Of a stretch of DNA of 5,060 nt, positions 1 to 5,060 are shown one piece after another. Position numbers and translations under genes: made by a program. The notes beneath the pieces were generated by a model that did no database searches, was not told the DNA's origin, and worked only from the letters and a program-made list of their open reading frames with translations. Within the stretch, counting starts at the first letter, position 1. Each line of letters starts with the position of its first letter. Origin of the DNA: Clostridia bacterium (GTDB taxonomy: Bacteria; Bacillota; Clostridia; Oscillospirales; CAG-272); assembly GCA_017411935.1 (NCBI GenBank), contig JAFQPC010000041.1:1-5060 (forward strand). Reading direction: 5' to 3'.

Positions 1-27
1 CCTACCGTATTGAAAAACATACTTCTC

Positions 28-885
28 TCACCGATCCACTACGCTTCGAAATACCACGGTATCGGGGTAATCGCGCAGAAGCGTTTCGACGTTCGGCGCG
101 GCTTTTTTGGAAACGACGCAGATGACCATTTTTCGGTCGGTCCCCGAATACGCGCCGTGCGCGTCCACGATCGTCGCGGGCAGATGCAGGCGATCGGCAA
201 TTCCCTGCCGCAAACCCTCTCCGTCGGCGGTAATGATCTCAAATCGTACCGCCTCGCGCCAAGCGTCGCGCAAATGATTCGACGTAAAGCTCGTCACGAA
301 GAAATAGAGAATACTGCAGATCACGGGCTCCAGCTTCATTCCATACACAAAATACGAGATCATCGCGACCGCAAAATTGATTCCGAAAATAATATTCATC
401 ATGCGAAGATAGGGCTTTTTCCGCTTGATGAGCGCCGCGACAATATCAATACCGCCGCTCGACGCGTGAAGCTTCAGCGTAAAGGCATACAGCACTCCGC
501 GAATGACACCTGCCACAAGCGGCGCGAGCACGGTGCTCGTTCCACTCTCGGTATAGAAATAAAATGCCGATAGATCGACGTATCGCAACAACACCGTCAC
601 CACCGAAAAGACAATCACAAAGACCGTCGTCTTGACGAAAAACTCCCGCTTCAAAAAAATATACGCCAAGATCAGAAGCGGAATATTCACAAGCAAGGAC
701 AAGTATCCCATACTCACATCGAGCACGTCCTGCACCATCGTACAAAGTCCATCAAGTCCCGCAGGAGCAAAACGGTTGGGAAATACGAAGATCGCATAAT
801 TGAGTGCCATCACGACAGCAATCAGAGAGAGTGCGCAAAGCTGCCCGATGTAATATTTTTTGCCAAGGTCACGAATTTTTCCCAT
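28..885 (-). CDS. YitT/DUF161 family membrane protein with C-terminal DUF2179 domain
   Basis: A complete 285-residue protein from the ATG at 885 to the TGA at 28-30. About six hydrophobic segments lie near residues 13-36, 61-79, 84-102, 117-138, 162-181 and 185-200. Family signatures of the YitT membrane domain are visible: the N-x-x-x-F-P-N-R-x-A-P-x-G-L-x-G-L stretch at 29-47 and S-S-G-G-I-D-I-V-A at 142-150. A soluble DUF2179 domain follows (about 213-285), with the G-A-Y-S-G-T-D-R-K loop at 244-252 and a V-I-C-V-V-S-K strand. Length matches the family (about 280-290). Function is not firmly established for this family; it is an inner-membrane protein with a cytosolic C-terminal domain, possibly a transporter or sensor. 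The frame stays open to a TTG at 948, but that TTG is the -35 box of the gene's own promoter. The ATG at 885 is the first start after the predicted transcript start and has AAGGAG 12 nt upstream. Divergent from the LysR gene. Confidence 0.9.
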   Translation of the reverse strand: MGKIRDLGKKYYIGQLCALSLIAVVMALNYAIFVFPNRFAPAGLDGLCTMVQDVLDVSMGYLSLLVNIPLLILAYIFLKREFFVKTTVFVIVFSVVTVLLRYVDLSAFYFYTESGTSTVLAPLVAGVIRGVLYAFTLKLHASSGGIDIVAALIKRKKPYLRMMNIIFGINFAVAMISYFVYGMKLEPVICSILYFFVTSFTSNHLRDAWREAVRFEIITADGEGLRQGIADRLHLPATIVDAHGAYSGTDRKMVICVVSKKAAPNVETLLRDYPDTVVFRSVVDR

Positions 886-897
886 TTTTTCAAAAAT

Positions 898-903
898 CTC
901 CTT
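898..903 (-). promoter_or_regulatory. Ribosome binding site of the yitT-like gene
   Basis: On the minus strand this reads AAGGAG, 12 nt before the ATG at 885. The spacing is slightly long, but this is the only strong Shine-Dalgarno sequence downstream of the predicted transcript start near 913. It supports the ATG at 885 over the upstream in-frame starts at 948, 924 and 918. Confidence 0.7.
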
Positions 904-911
904 TTCCGTCC

Positions 912-940
912 TTGACATTATCATAGCACAATGATATAAT
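912..940 (+). promoter_or_regulatory. Perfect-consensus housekeeping promoter for the LysR gene
   Basis: The -35 box TTGACA (912-917), a 17-nt spacer and the -10 box TATAAT (935-940) match the sigma-A/sigma-70 consensus at every position. The -10 also has a TG at 932-933, giving an extended -10 (TGATATAAT). Transcription should start near 947, leaving a leader of about 48 nt before the LysR start at 995. It overlaps the opposing promoter at 920-948 over 21 bp. Confidence 0.88.
919..936. repeat. Inverted repeat TATCAT-N6-ATGATA, candidate operator
   Basis: A perfect 6-bp inverted repeat with arms at 919-924 and 931-936 and a 6-nt centre. It lies in the core shared by the two divergent promoters: the left arm covers most of the minus-strand -10 and the right arm runs into the plus-strand -10. 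A protein bound here would block both promoters. The -10 boxes themselves supply part of the symmetry, so an operator role is inferred, not shown. Confidence 0.45.
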
Positions 941-948
941 ATAGTCAA
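920..948 (-). promoter_or_regulatory. Near-consensus promoter for the yitT-like gene
   Basis: On the minus strand the -35 is TTGACT (948-943), the spacer is 17 nt (942-926) and the -10 is TATGAT (925-920), preceded by TGC to give an extended -10. Each hexamer departs from consensus at one base. The expected start is near 913, giving a leader of about 28 nt that contains AAGGAG. The run of A and T at 949-980 lies just upstream of the -35 and could act as an UP element. Confidence 0.85.
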
Positions 949-952
949 ATTC

Positions 953-977
953 TTTTAATTTATAAAATTTATTAAAA
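953..977. repeat. AT-rich dyad TTTTAAT-N11-ATTAAAA, possible LysR box
   Basis: Perfect 7-bp arms at 953-959 and 971-977 flank 11 nt, so the inner bases form the T-N11-A arrangement known for LysR-family binding sites. The dyad lies about 6-30 nt downstream of the predicted LysR transcript start and is centred about 52 nt upstream of the predicted yitT start. The stretch is only A and T, so a chance dyad or UP element is an equally fair reading. Confidence 0.35.
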
Positions 978-994
978 ATTTCTATGGAGTACCT

Positions 995-1957
995 ATGTTT
1001 CAGAAATACGACTACGTCCTTGCCGTTGCCCACGAGAAAAGCTTTACGAAAGCGGCACAGAAGCTCTTTATCTCTCAGCCGACGCTGAGCGTTGCCATCA
1101 AAAATATCGAAAATGACCTCGGCGCTCCGCTCTTTGAGCGCACGGGCTCACAGGTCCTTCCCACCGAGGTCGGACGCGAATACATTGCCTCCGCCGAAAA
1201 AATTCAGCAGATCGAAAAAGAATTTTCGAATAAGCTCGGAGACATTTACCGTCTGGAAACCGGCTCGCTGAGCGTTGGTGGAAGCAACTATCTTTCCTGT
1301 TACGTGCTCCCGAAGATCATCACTCGGTTTTCCGCCGAGCACCCGAAGATTACCGTAACCCCCGTGGAAGCAAACTCGATCGCACTTGCTAAAATGATTG
1401 AGAGTGAGGAAGTCGATCTCGTCATTGACAGCTTTGAGGACGTTACCGATCAGTACGAGTGCCATCCCCTGCTCTCCGAATGCGTTCTTCTCTGCGTTCC
1501 CGCCGAATTTTCGGTCAATAAGGGGCTCGAAGACTACTGCATTCTCCCCGAGCAGCTTCAGAACGGAAGCGTGGATCTCGATCAGATCCCGTCACTCCCG
1601 ATCCGCCGTTTTGCCGAGGAAAAATTCATTCTTCTCAAAAGCGGAAACAATATGTACCACCGCGCCAAGAGCGCCTTTGAATCGGCGGGGATCACGCCGA
1701 ACGTTCCCTTTCTCGTGGATCAGCTCAACATTTCCTATGCGCTTTCGGAATCGGGCCTCGGCATCTGTTTTGTGACCGATACCTTCATTCACTACGCCCG
1801 TCCGCACGAAAACATCCGTCTTTACAAGATCAATGAGGAAGCCGAGAGCCGCACTCTATACGTTGCTTACAAGAAAAACCGTTACTGCACGCACGCGATG
1901 CGCGAATTTGTTTCGACCGCGCAAAAGATCCTTGGAGTATCGAGCAAAAACACTTAA
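995..1957 (+). CDS. LysR family transcriptional regulator
   Basis: A complete 320-residue protein, a normal length for the family. The N-terminal winged helix-turn-helix covers about residues 1-60, with the signature S-F-T-K-A-A-Q-K-L-F-I-S-Q-P-T-L-S at 16-32 and the wing region L-G-A-P-L-F-E-R at 42-49. A linker helix (about 60-88) follows, then an effector-binding domain (about 91-300) of periplasmic-binding-protein fold; V-I-D-S near 143-146 and G-L-G-I-C-F-V at 254-260 fit this fold. The family acts as tetramers on T-N11-A sites and usually controls a divergent gene plus itself. Here the divergent gene is the yitT-like one, and the M20 peptidase lies directly downstream. The ATG at 995 has GGAG at 986-989 five bases upstream, and the HTH begins at the usual distance from it. 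The ligand cannot be read from the sequence. No terminator is visible after the stop, so some read-through into the peptidase gene is possible. Confidence 0.95.
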   Translation: MFQKYDYVLAVAHEKSFTKAAQKLFISQPTLSVAIKNIENDLGAPLFERTGSQVLPTEVGREYIASAEKIQQIEKEFSNKLGDIYRLETGSLSVGGSNYLSCYVLPKIITRFSAEHPKITVTPVEANSIALAKMIESEEVDLVIDSFEDVTDQYECHPLLSECVLLCVPAEFSVNKGLEDYCILPEQLQNGSVDLDQIPSLPIRRFAEEKFILLKSGNNMYHRAKSAFESAGITPNVPFLVDQLNISYALSESGLGICFVTDTFIHYARPHENIRLYKINEEAESRTLYVAYKKNRYCTHAMREFVSTAQKILGVSSKNT

Positions 1958-1963
1958 AACATC

Positions 1964-1992
1964 TTGCCAAATCAAAAAAACCGTGCTATAAT
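1964..1992 (+). promoter_or_regulatory. Promoter for the M20 peptidase-capA unit
   Basis: TTGCCA (1964-1969), a 17-nt spacer containing seven consecutive A residues, and TATAAT (1987-1992) preceded by TGC (extended -10). The -35 differs from consensus by one base. It starts only 7 bp after the LysR stop. A transcript start near 1999 gives a leader of about 27 nt to the ATG at 2026. Confidence 0.8.
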
Positions 1993-2006
1993 AACCGTGA
2001 TATGAT
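1979..2006 (+). repeat. 14-bp imperfect tandem repeat duplicating the -10 region
   Basis: Copy 1 (1979-1992) is AACCGTGCTATAAT and copy 2 (1993-2006) is AACCGTGATATGAT, matching at 12 of 14 positions. Each copy ends in an extended -10-like element (TGCTATAAT and TGATATGAT). Only the first is correctly spaced (17 nt) from the TTGCCA at 1964. The second may be a decoy -10, a pause element in early transcription, or half of a regulator site. Confidence 0.7.
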
Positions 2007-2010
2007 TTGT

Positions 2011-2016
2011 AAAGGA
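2011..2016 (+). promoter_or_regulatory. Ribosome binding site of the M20 peptidase gene
   Basis: AAAGGA, ending 9 nt before the ATG at 2026. It favours that start over the in-frame ATG at 2002, which has no Shine-Dalgarno site and sits almost at the predicted transcript start. Confidence 0.75.
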
Positions 2017-2025
2017 CGTAGCCAT

Positions 2026-3168
2026 ATGACAAAAGTGATACAAGCTTACATACAAGAACATACCGACGAGCTCTTTTCTCTTTTAAGGGAGCTCTGCGCC
2101 ATTCCCGCTCCCTCGCATCACGAGGAGCAACGCGCCGAATTCTGCAAATCCTGGCTCGAATCAGCGGGAGCTGAGGGAGTCTATATTGACGATGCAAAGA
2201 ACGTCGTTTTCCCTTACGCCTGTGAGGGAAGCGAGAAGATCTCGGTCTTCTTTGCCCACACGGACACCGTCTTCCCTGACACAGAGCCGATGCCTTACGT
2301 GGATGACGGAGAAAATCTTCTCTGCCCGGGGATCTGTGACGACACGGCAAATCTTGCCGTGCTGATGATGACGGTAAAATTTCTGCTCGCGAAAAAAATC
2401 ACCCCGCCCCACGGCATTCTTTTCGTCTGCAATTCCTGCGAGGAAGGGCTTGGCAACCTCAAGGGCGCGCGTCAGATCTTTTTTGACTATGCCGGTCGCG
2501 TCAAGCAATTCGTGACCTTTGACGGACATTTTTCCGAACTTGCCGACCGCTGTGTCGGATCGCATCGCTATGAGGTCGAGCTTCGCACCGAGGGCGGTCA
2601 CTCCTATGAAGCATTTGGAAACCGAAACGCGATCGCCGAGCTTTCGCGTCTTGTCACCGAAATTTACGACATCAAAGTGCCCGTCATCGGCAACAGCAAA
2701 ACGACCTATAACGTCGGTATCATTGAGGGCGGTACGTCGGTCAATACCATCGCGCAGAGCGCAAAGATGCTTTGCGAATACCGTTCGGATAACGAAGATT
2801 GCCTTGCCACGATGCAAGCACATTTTGAAAGGATCTTCGCCGCTGCCAAATCCCGTGGGCTGGATCTCACAGTCACGCGGATCGGAGAGCGCCCCTGCAT
2901 GGGGAAGGTCGATCTCGCAAAGATCGAATATATGGCTCATACGGTAGCCGAGATCATCGAGCGCAACACAGGGTTCTCGGTGGAACGCGTTTCAATGTCG
3001 ACCGACGCGAACATTCCCCTTTCTCTTGGCATTCCCTCTCTCTGTCTTGGTGTCTGTGAGGGTGGCGGAATGCACACTCGCGAGGAATGGCTCGTCAAAA
3101 AATCTTATCATCTTGGGCTTGCCGTCGGCATTGAAACCGTGCTTGCCCTGACAACGGAGGAAAACTGA
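2026..3168 (+). CDS. M20 family metallopeptidase (PepT-like)
   Basis: A 380-residue cytoplasmic zinc hydrolase of the M20 family. All metal and catalytic positions expected from PepT and carboxypeptidase G2 are present: H78 and D80 in F-F-A-H-T-D-T-V, the bridging D105 in G-I-C-D-D-T, the general base and ligand pair E139-E140 in N-S-C-E-E-G, D166 in T-F-D-G, and H350 in G-G-M-H-T-R-E-E-W. The lid/dimerisation domain (about 180-290) carries the usual G-G-H-S at 190-193. No signal peptide or membrane segment is visible. The likely role is hydrolysis of a peptide or acylated amino acid; whether it is an aminopeptidase, carboxypeptidase or deacylase cannot be told. The protein has 13 cysteines, two of them next to catalytic residues (C104, C138). 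The start at 2026 is chosen for its AAAGGA site; the ATG at 2002 would add 8 residues. It is followed after 1 nt by the CapA-like gene. Confidence 0.92.
   Translation: MTKVIQAYIQEHTDELFSLLRELCAIPAPSHHEEQRAEFCKSWLESAGAEGVYIDDAKNVVFPYACEGSEKISVFFAHTDTVFPDTEPMPYVDDGENLLCPGICDDTANLAVLMMTVKFLLAKKITPPHGILFVCNSCEEGLGNLKGARQIFFDYAGRVKQFVTFDGHFSELADRCVGSHRYEVELRTEGGHSYEAFGNRNAIAELSRLVTEIYDIKVPVIGNSKTTYNVGIIEGGTSVNTIAQSAKMLCEYRSDNEDCLATMQAHFERIFAAAKSRGLDLTVTRIGERPCMGKVDLAKIEYMAHTVAEIIERNTGFSVERVSMSTDANIPLSLGIPSLCLGVCEGGGMHTREEWLVKKSYHLGLAVGIETVLALTTEEN
3156..3160 (+). promoter_or_regulatory. Ribosome binding site of the capA-like gene, inside the peptidase gene
   Basis: GGAGG lies within the last codons of the peptidase gene and ends 9 nt before the ATG at 3170. 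This supports that start and co-translation of the two genes. Confidence 0.8.
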
Positions 3169-3169
3169 T

Positions 3170-4465
3170 ATGAAATTCACCGCAGCAGGAGATATGATCA
3201 TCGGCAGACGGATTCCCGAGGATTTCGTGGGCTACGATGAGCTCGCGCCCATCATCAAGCAGGGGGACGCTCGCTTCTTCAATCTCGAAACCACGCTCCA
3301 CAAGGAAGGCGAGTGCTTTGCCTCGGAAACGAGCGGCGGAACCTATCTTCGCACCAACCCCGAGGTGCTGGACGACATCAAAAAGTTCGGCTTTAATATG
3401 ACCTCGTTCAACAACAACCACGTCACCGATTACGGCATCGACGGTCTTCTCCGCACGCTTGAAGCAGTCGAAGCCAGCGGTCTTGTTCACGGCGGTGTTG
3501 GCAGAAATCTTGCCGAGGCGGCAGCGCCCCGCTATCTTGATACCTCGGCAGGCCGTGTGGCTATGATCAGCGTCAACTCGACCTTGATGGGTGAAATGAT
3601 CGCAGGAGAGCAAACCGCGCGCATCAAGGGACGCCCCGGCATCAACCCCTTGCGAGTCGTCGAGCACATAGAGCTTGATCCCACCGATTTTTCTGCCATC
3701 AAGCAGATCATCGACAAAACCGGCATTAACGTACAGCGAACCCTTGAAAAGAAAGAGGGCTACCACGGCGGCGCGGATAATATTACCGAGATCATCGGCG
3801 GTATGACTCTTCTGCCCGGAACCGAAACCAAGTACGTACAAAAAGCAAATGAAAAGGATCTTGCGCGTATCAAGAAGGCAATTTACGAAGCAAAGCTTGG
3901 TGCGGACTACATCTTCGTCTCGCTCCACGCGCACGAAATGGGCGGCACCGAAAAGGAAGACCCCGCCAAGTTCCTCAAGGAGTTCGCGCACTTTTGTATC
4001 GACGAGGGTGCCGATGCTGTGGTCGGACACGGTCCGCATCTGCTTCGCCCCATTGAAATCTACAAAGGCTGCCCCATCTTCTACTCACTGGGCGACTTTG
4101 CGCTTCAACTCTACAACGTCGAGTTTGCGCCGCAGGAAATGTACGAGCAGTATGGCCTTGACGCCTCGACCTCGACCGTACACGAGCTTCTCAAAACTCG
4201 CTCCAAGAATTTCAGTCTCGGTCTTATGACCGACCACCGTATGTTCGAAACCATCATTCCCTTTTGGGAAACCGACGAGCAGGGCAAGCTGAAGCGCCTT
4301 ACGATCTATCCCGTGGTCTCCCCGATGACGGGCAACAAGAGTGAGATCGGTCTGCCGAGACTTGCCAAGGACACGTCCTTCCTTGACGACTTTATCCGCC
4401 GTTGCGAAGCCTACGGCACAAAGCTTCAAAAGAACGCCGACGGTTCATTTGACGTTATTCTCTAA
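3170..4465 (+). CDS. CapA family protein (PGA_cap, calcineurin-like fold)
   Basis: A complete 431-residue protein with the ordered motifs of the bacterial capsule-synthesis CapA domain, a relative of calcineurin-type metallophosphatases: A-A-G-D-M at 5-9, F-N-L-E-T at 37-41, N-N-N-H at 81-84, S-L-H-A-H-E at 251-256, G-H-G-P-H at 286-290 and Y-S-L-G-D-F at 305-310. These supply the Asp, Asn and His residues expected to hold a di-metal centre. CapA/PgsA was named for poly-gamma-glutamate capsule synthesis, but most relatives have no proven reaction. The domain begins at residue 1, with no signal peptide or membrane anchor, unlike capsule-associated CapA, so this one looks cytoplasmic. The gap between N-N-N-H and the S-L-H motif is about 165 residues and includes a G-R-P-G-I-N-P-L-R segment (154-162). 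S-L-H-A-H-E replaces the common H-W-G form. No capB, capC or capD is nearby, so a capsule role is not supported. It is coupled to the M20 peptidase and ends just before a strong terminator. Confidence 0.88.
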   Translation: MKFTAAGDMIIGRRIPEDFVGYDELAPIIKQGDARFFNLETTLHKEGECFASETSGGTYLRTNPEVLDDIKKFGFNMTSFNNNHVTDYGIDGLLRTLEAVEASGLVHGGVGRNLAEAAAPRYLDTSAGRVAMISVNSTLMGEMIAGEQTARIKGRPGINPLRVVEHIELDPTDFSAIKQIIDKTGINVQRTLEKKEGYHGGADNITEIIGGMTLLPGTETKYVQKANEKDLARIKKAIYEAKLGADYIFVSLHAHEMGGTEKEDPAKFLKEFAHFCIDEGADAVVGHGPHLLRPIEIYKGCPIFYSLGDFALQLYNVEFAPQEMYEQYGLDASTSTVHELLKTRSKNFSLGLMTDHRMFETIIPFWETDEQGKLKRLTIYPVVSPMTGNKSEIGLPRLAKDTSFLDDFIRRCEAYGTKLQKNADGSFDVIL

Positions 4466-4467
4466 TA

Positions 4468-4506
4468 AAAAAACAGCACGCATTCGTAGAATGCGTGCTG
4501 TTTTTT
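4468..4506. terminator. Bidirectional intrinsic terminator
   Basis: A perfect 12-bp stem (CAGCACGCATTC at 4474-4485, complement at 4489-4500) closes a 3-nt loop. It is flanked by an A run before and a six-T run after, so it can work on both strands. It lies 2 nt after the capA-like stop and 5 nt before the stop of the convergent gene, so it probably ends both transcripts. Confidence 0.95.
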
Positions 4507-4511
4507 ATTCG

Positions 4512-5060
4512 TTACGGCTGCATCTCAGCCGCTTTTTTTGCGAGTTCAATTTTTGCTGCCAGATCGTTCAGCATCGGGGTATAGCCGACCGCCTTTGCTC
4601 CTTCATTGATCAGCTCTGCCGCCTCGCGGGATTTTTCAGCGTTCAATCCCGTAACAGAGGTCAGACGTTCCGAGGTCAAAAGGTTGATGATCATTTTGTC
4701 GGTATTTTCCTTACCGATCGTCTCGGTCGCAGCCATCGCATCCATCAGCGGGCCAAGCGTTGTAATTGCCGTCAGATCCTTCAATCCTCCCGTTTTGACC
4801 GTTTCGGTCATCGCCGCCATTTCGGCAAGCGTCTCGGCAAGCAGCTTTGCTTCGAGCTCACGGTGTTTTACCTTCGTGGAGTCCAAATCAATATTCGTCA
4901 TCGGCGCGCCCATTGCCTCGCCAAAGAGGTCAATACCAAATTCCGAAAGATCGCCGACCAGCGGAGCGAGATGATCGTTCTTCAGAAGGTCGCCCATCAC
5001 CTTTTCGGTAACGTCTTTCTTCTTAAACATACTCATCGGGTCTTGCTTGACCTCGGTCAG
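4512..5060 (-). CDS. Unrecognised helical protein, C-terminal part (5' end outside window)
   Basis: An open minus-strand frame runs from the window edge to the TAA at 4512-4514, giving 182 visible residues. An ATG at 5036 could start a 174-residue protein, but the frame stays open through the 8 upstream codons (L-T-E-V-K-Q-D-P) and no well-placed Shine-Dalgarno site precedes it, so the gene probably continues beyond 5060. The sequence is rich in Ala, Leu, Glu, Lys and Met, has no Cys or Trp and one Tyr, and looks almost wholly alpha-helical and soluble, with no membrane segment. Two weak internal similarities are visible, numbering from that ATG: A-A-M-T-E-T-V (74-80) with M-A-A-T-E-T-I (101-107), and L-L-K-N-D-H-L (17-23) with L-L-T-S-E-R-L (119-125). 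I do not recognise the family. Convergent with the capA-like gene and separated from it by the shared terminator. Confidence 0.75.
   Translation of the reverse strand: MTEVKQDPMSMFKKKDVTEKVMGDLLKNDHLAPLVGDLSEFGIDLFGEAMGAPMTNIDLDSTKVKHRELEAKLLAETLAEMAAMTETVKTGGLKDLTAITTLGPLMDAMAATETIGKENTDKMIINLLTSERLTSVTGLNAEKSREAAELINEGAKAVGYTPMLNDLAAKIELAKKAAEMQP

Noticed and set aside
1..27. A terminator or gene end beyond the yitT-like stop
   Set aside because: The 27 bases show no hairpin, and the region is too short to judge.
10..573. A 187-residue plus-strand frame opposite the yitT-like gene
   Set aside because: The translation is rich in Arg and His with no domain pattern, while the minus strand encodes a well-formed membrane protein.
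2002..2025. Upstream ATG at 2002 as the peptidase start
   Set aside because: It overlaps the second -10-like box, sits only a few bases after the predicted transcript start and has no Shine-Dalgarno site; the ATG at 2026 has AAAGGA at good spacing.
2161..2940. A 259-residue minus-strand frame opposite the M20 peptidase
   Set aside because: The plus strand carries every M20 catalytic motif; the antisense translation shows no family pattern.
3095..4039. A 314-residue open frame antisense to the capA-like gene
   Set aside because: It lies opposite a gene with clear family motifs, shows no recognisable domain and spans the junction of two real genes. It results from codon bias in the sense gene.
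3170..4465. A poly-gamma-glutamate capsule locus
   Set aside because: Only the CapA-like gene is present, it lacks a membrane anchor, and no capB, capC or capD homologue is nearby.
5034..5036. ATG at 5036 as the true start of the 3' minus-strand gene
   Set aside because: No well-placed ribosome binding site precedes it and the frame stays open to the window edge, so the gene more likely begins outside. Not excluded, since only 24 bases can be seen.

Overview
This 5.06 kb window looks like ordinary chromosome from a Bacillota bacterium, most likely an anaerobic Clostridia lineage of roughly 50% GC. The evidence is the gene content (a YitT-type membrane protein, an M20 peptidase, a CapA-like protein), purine-rich Shine-Dalgarno sites, housekeeping promoters very close to consensus with TGn-extended -10 boxes, AT-rich gaps and one strong hairpin terminator. 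The organism call is inference; no marker gene is present.

Layout. Positions 28-885 (minus strand) encode a YitT/DUF161 membrane protein with a C-terminal DUF2179 domain. Positions 995-1957 (plus) encode a LysR-type transcriptional regulator, divergent from it across a 109 bp AT-rich gap. That gap holds two promoters facing away from each other that overlap almost completely (912-948), a perfect 6-bp inverted repeat inside the overlap, and a second AT-rich dyad of LysR-box geometry downstream. After the regulator, a third promoter (1964-1992), whose -10 segment lies in a 14-bp imperfect tandem repeat, drives an M20 metallopeptidase (2026-3168). The peptidase is coupled, with a 1-nt gap, to a CapA-like calcineurin-fold protein (3170-4465). 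A symmetrical terminator hairpin (4468-4506) separates that pair from a convergent minus-strand gene (4512 to beyond 5060), an unrecognised helical protein whose N-terminal part lies outside the window.

How the parts may work together. The LysR protein is placed to control yitT and itself, because RNA polymerase cannot occupy both overlapping promoters at once; it could also act on the peptidase-capA unit just downstream. The M20 peptidase and the CapA-like protein are almost certainly co-translated. Neither shows an export signal, so any joint role is probably cytoplasmic, for example turnover of a peptide or gamma-glutamyl compound; this is inference only.

I see no mobile element, CRISPR array, tRNA or rRNA, and no convincing new multi-gene system. 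The most noteworthy material is regulatory architecture: the interlocked divergent promoters and the duplicated -10 segment. The unrecognised 3' gene is the main protein-level unknown.
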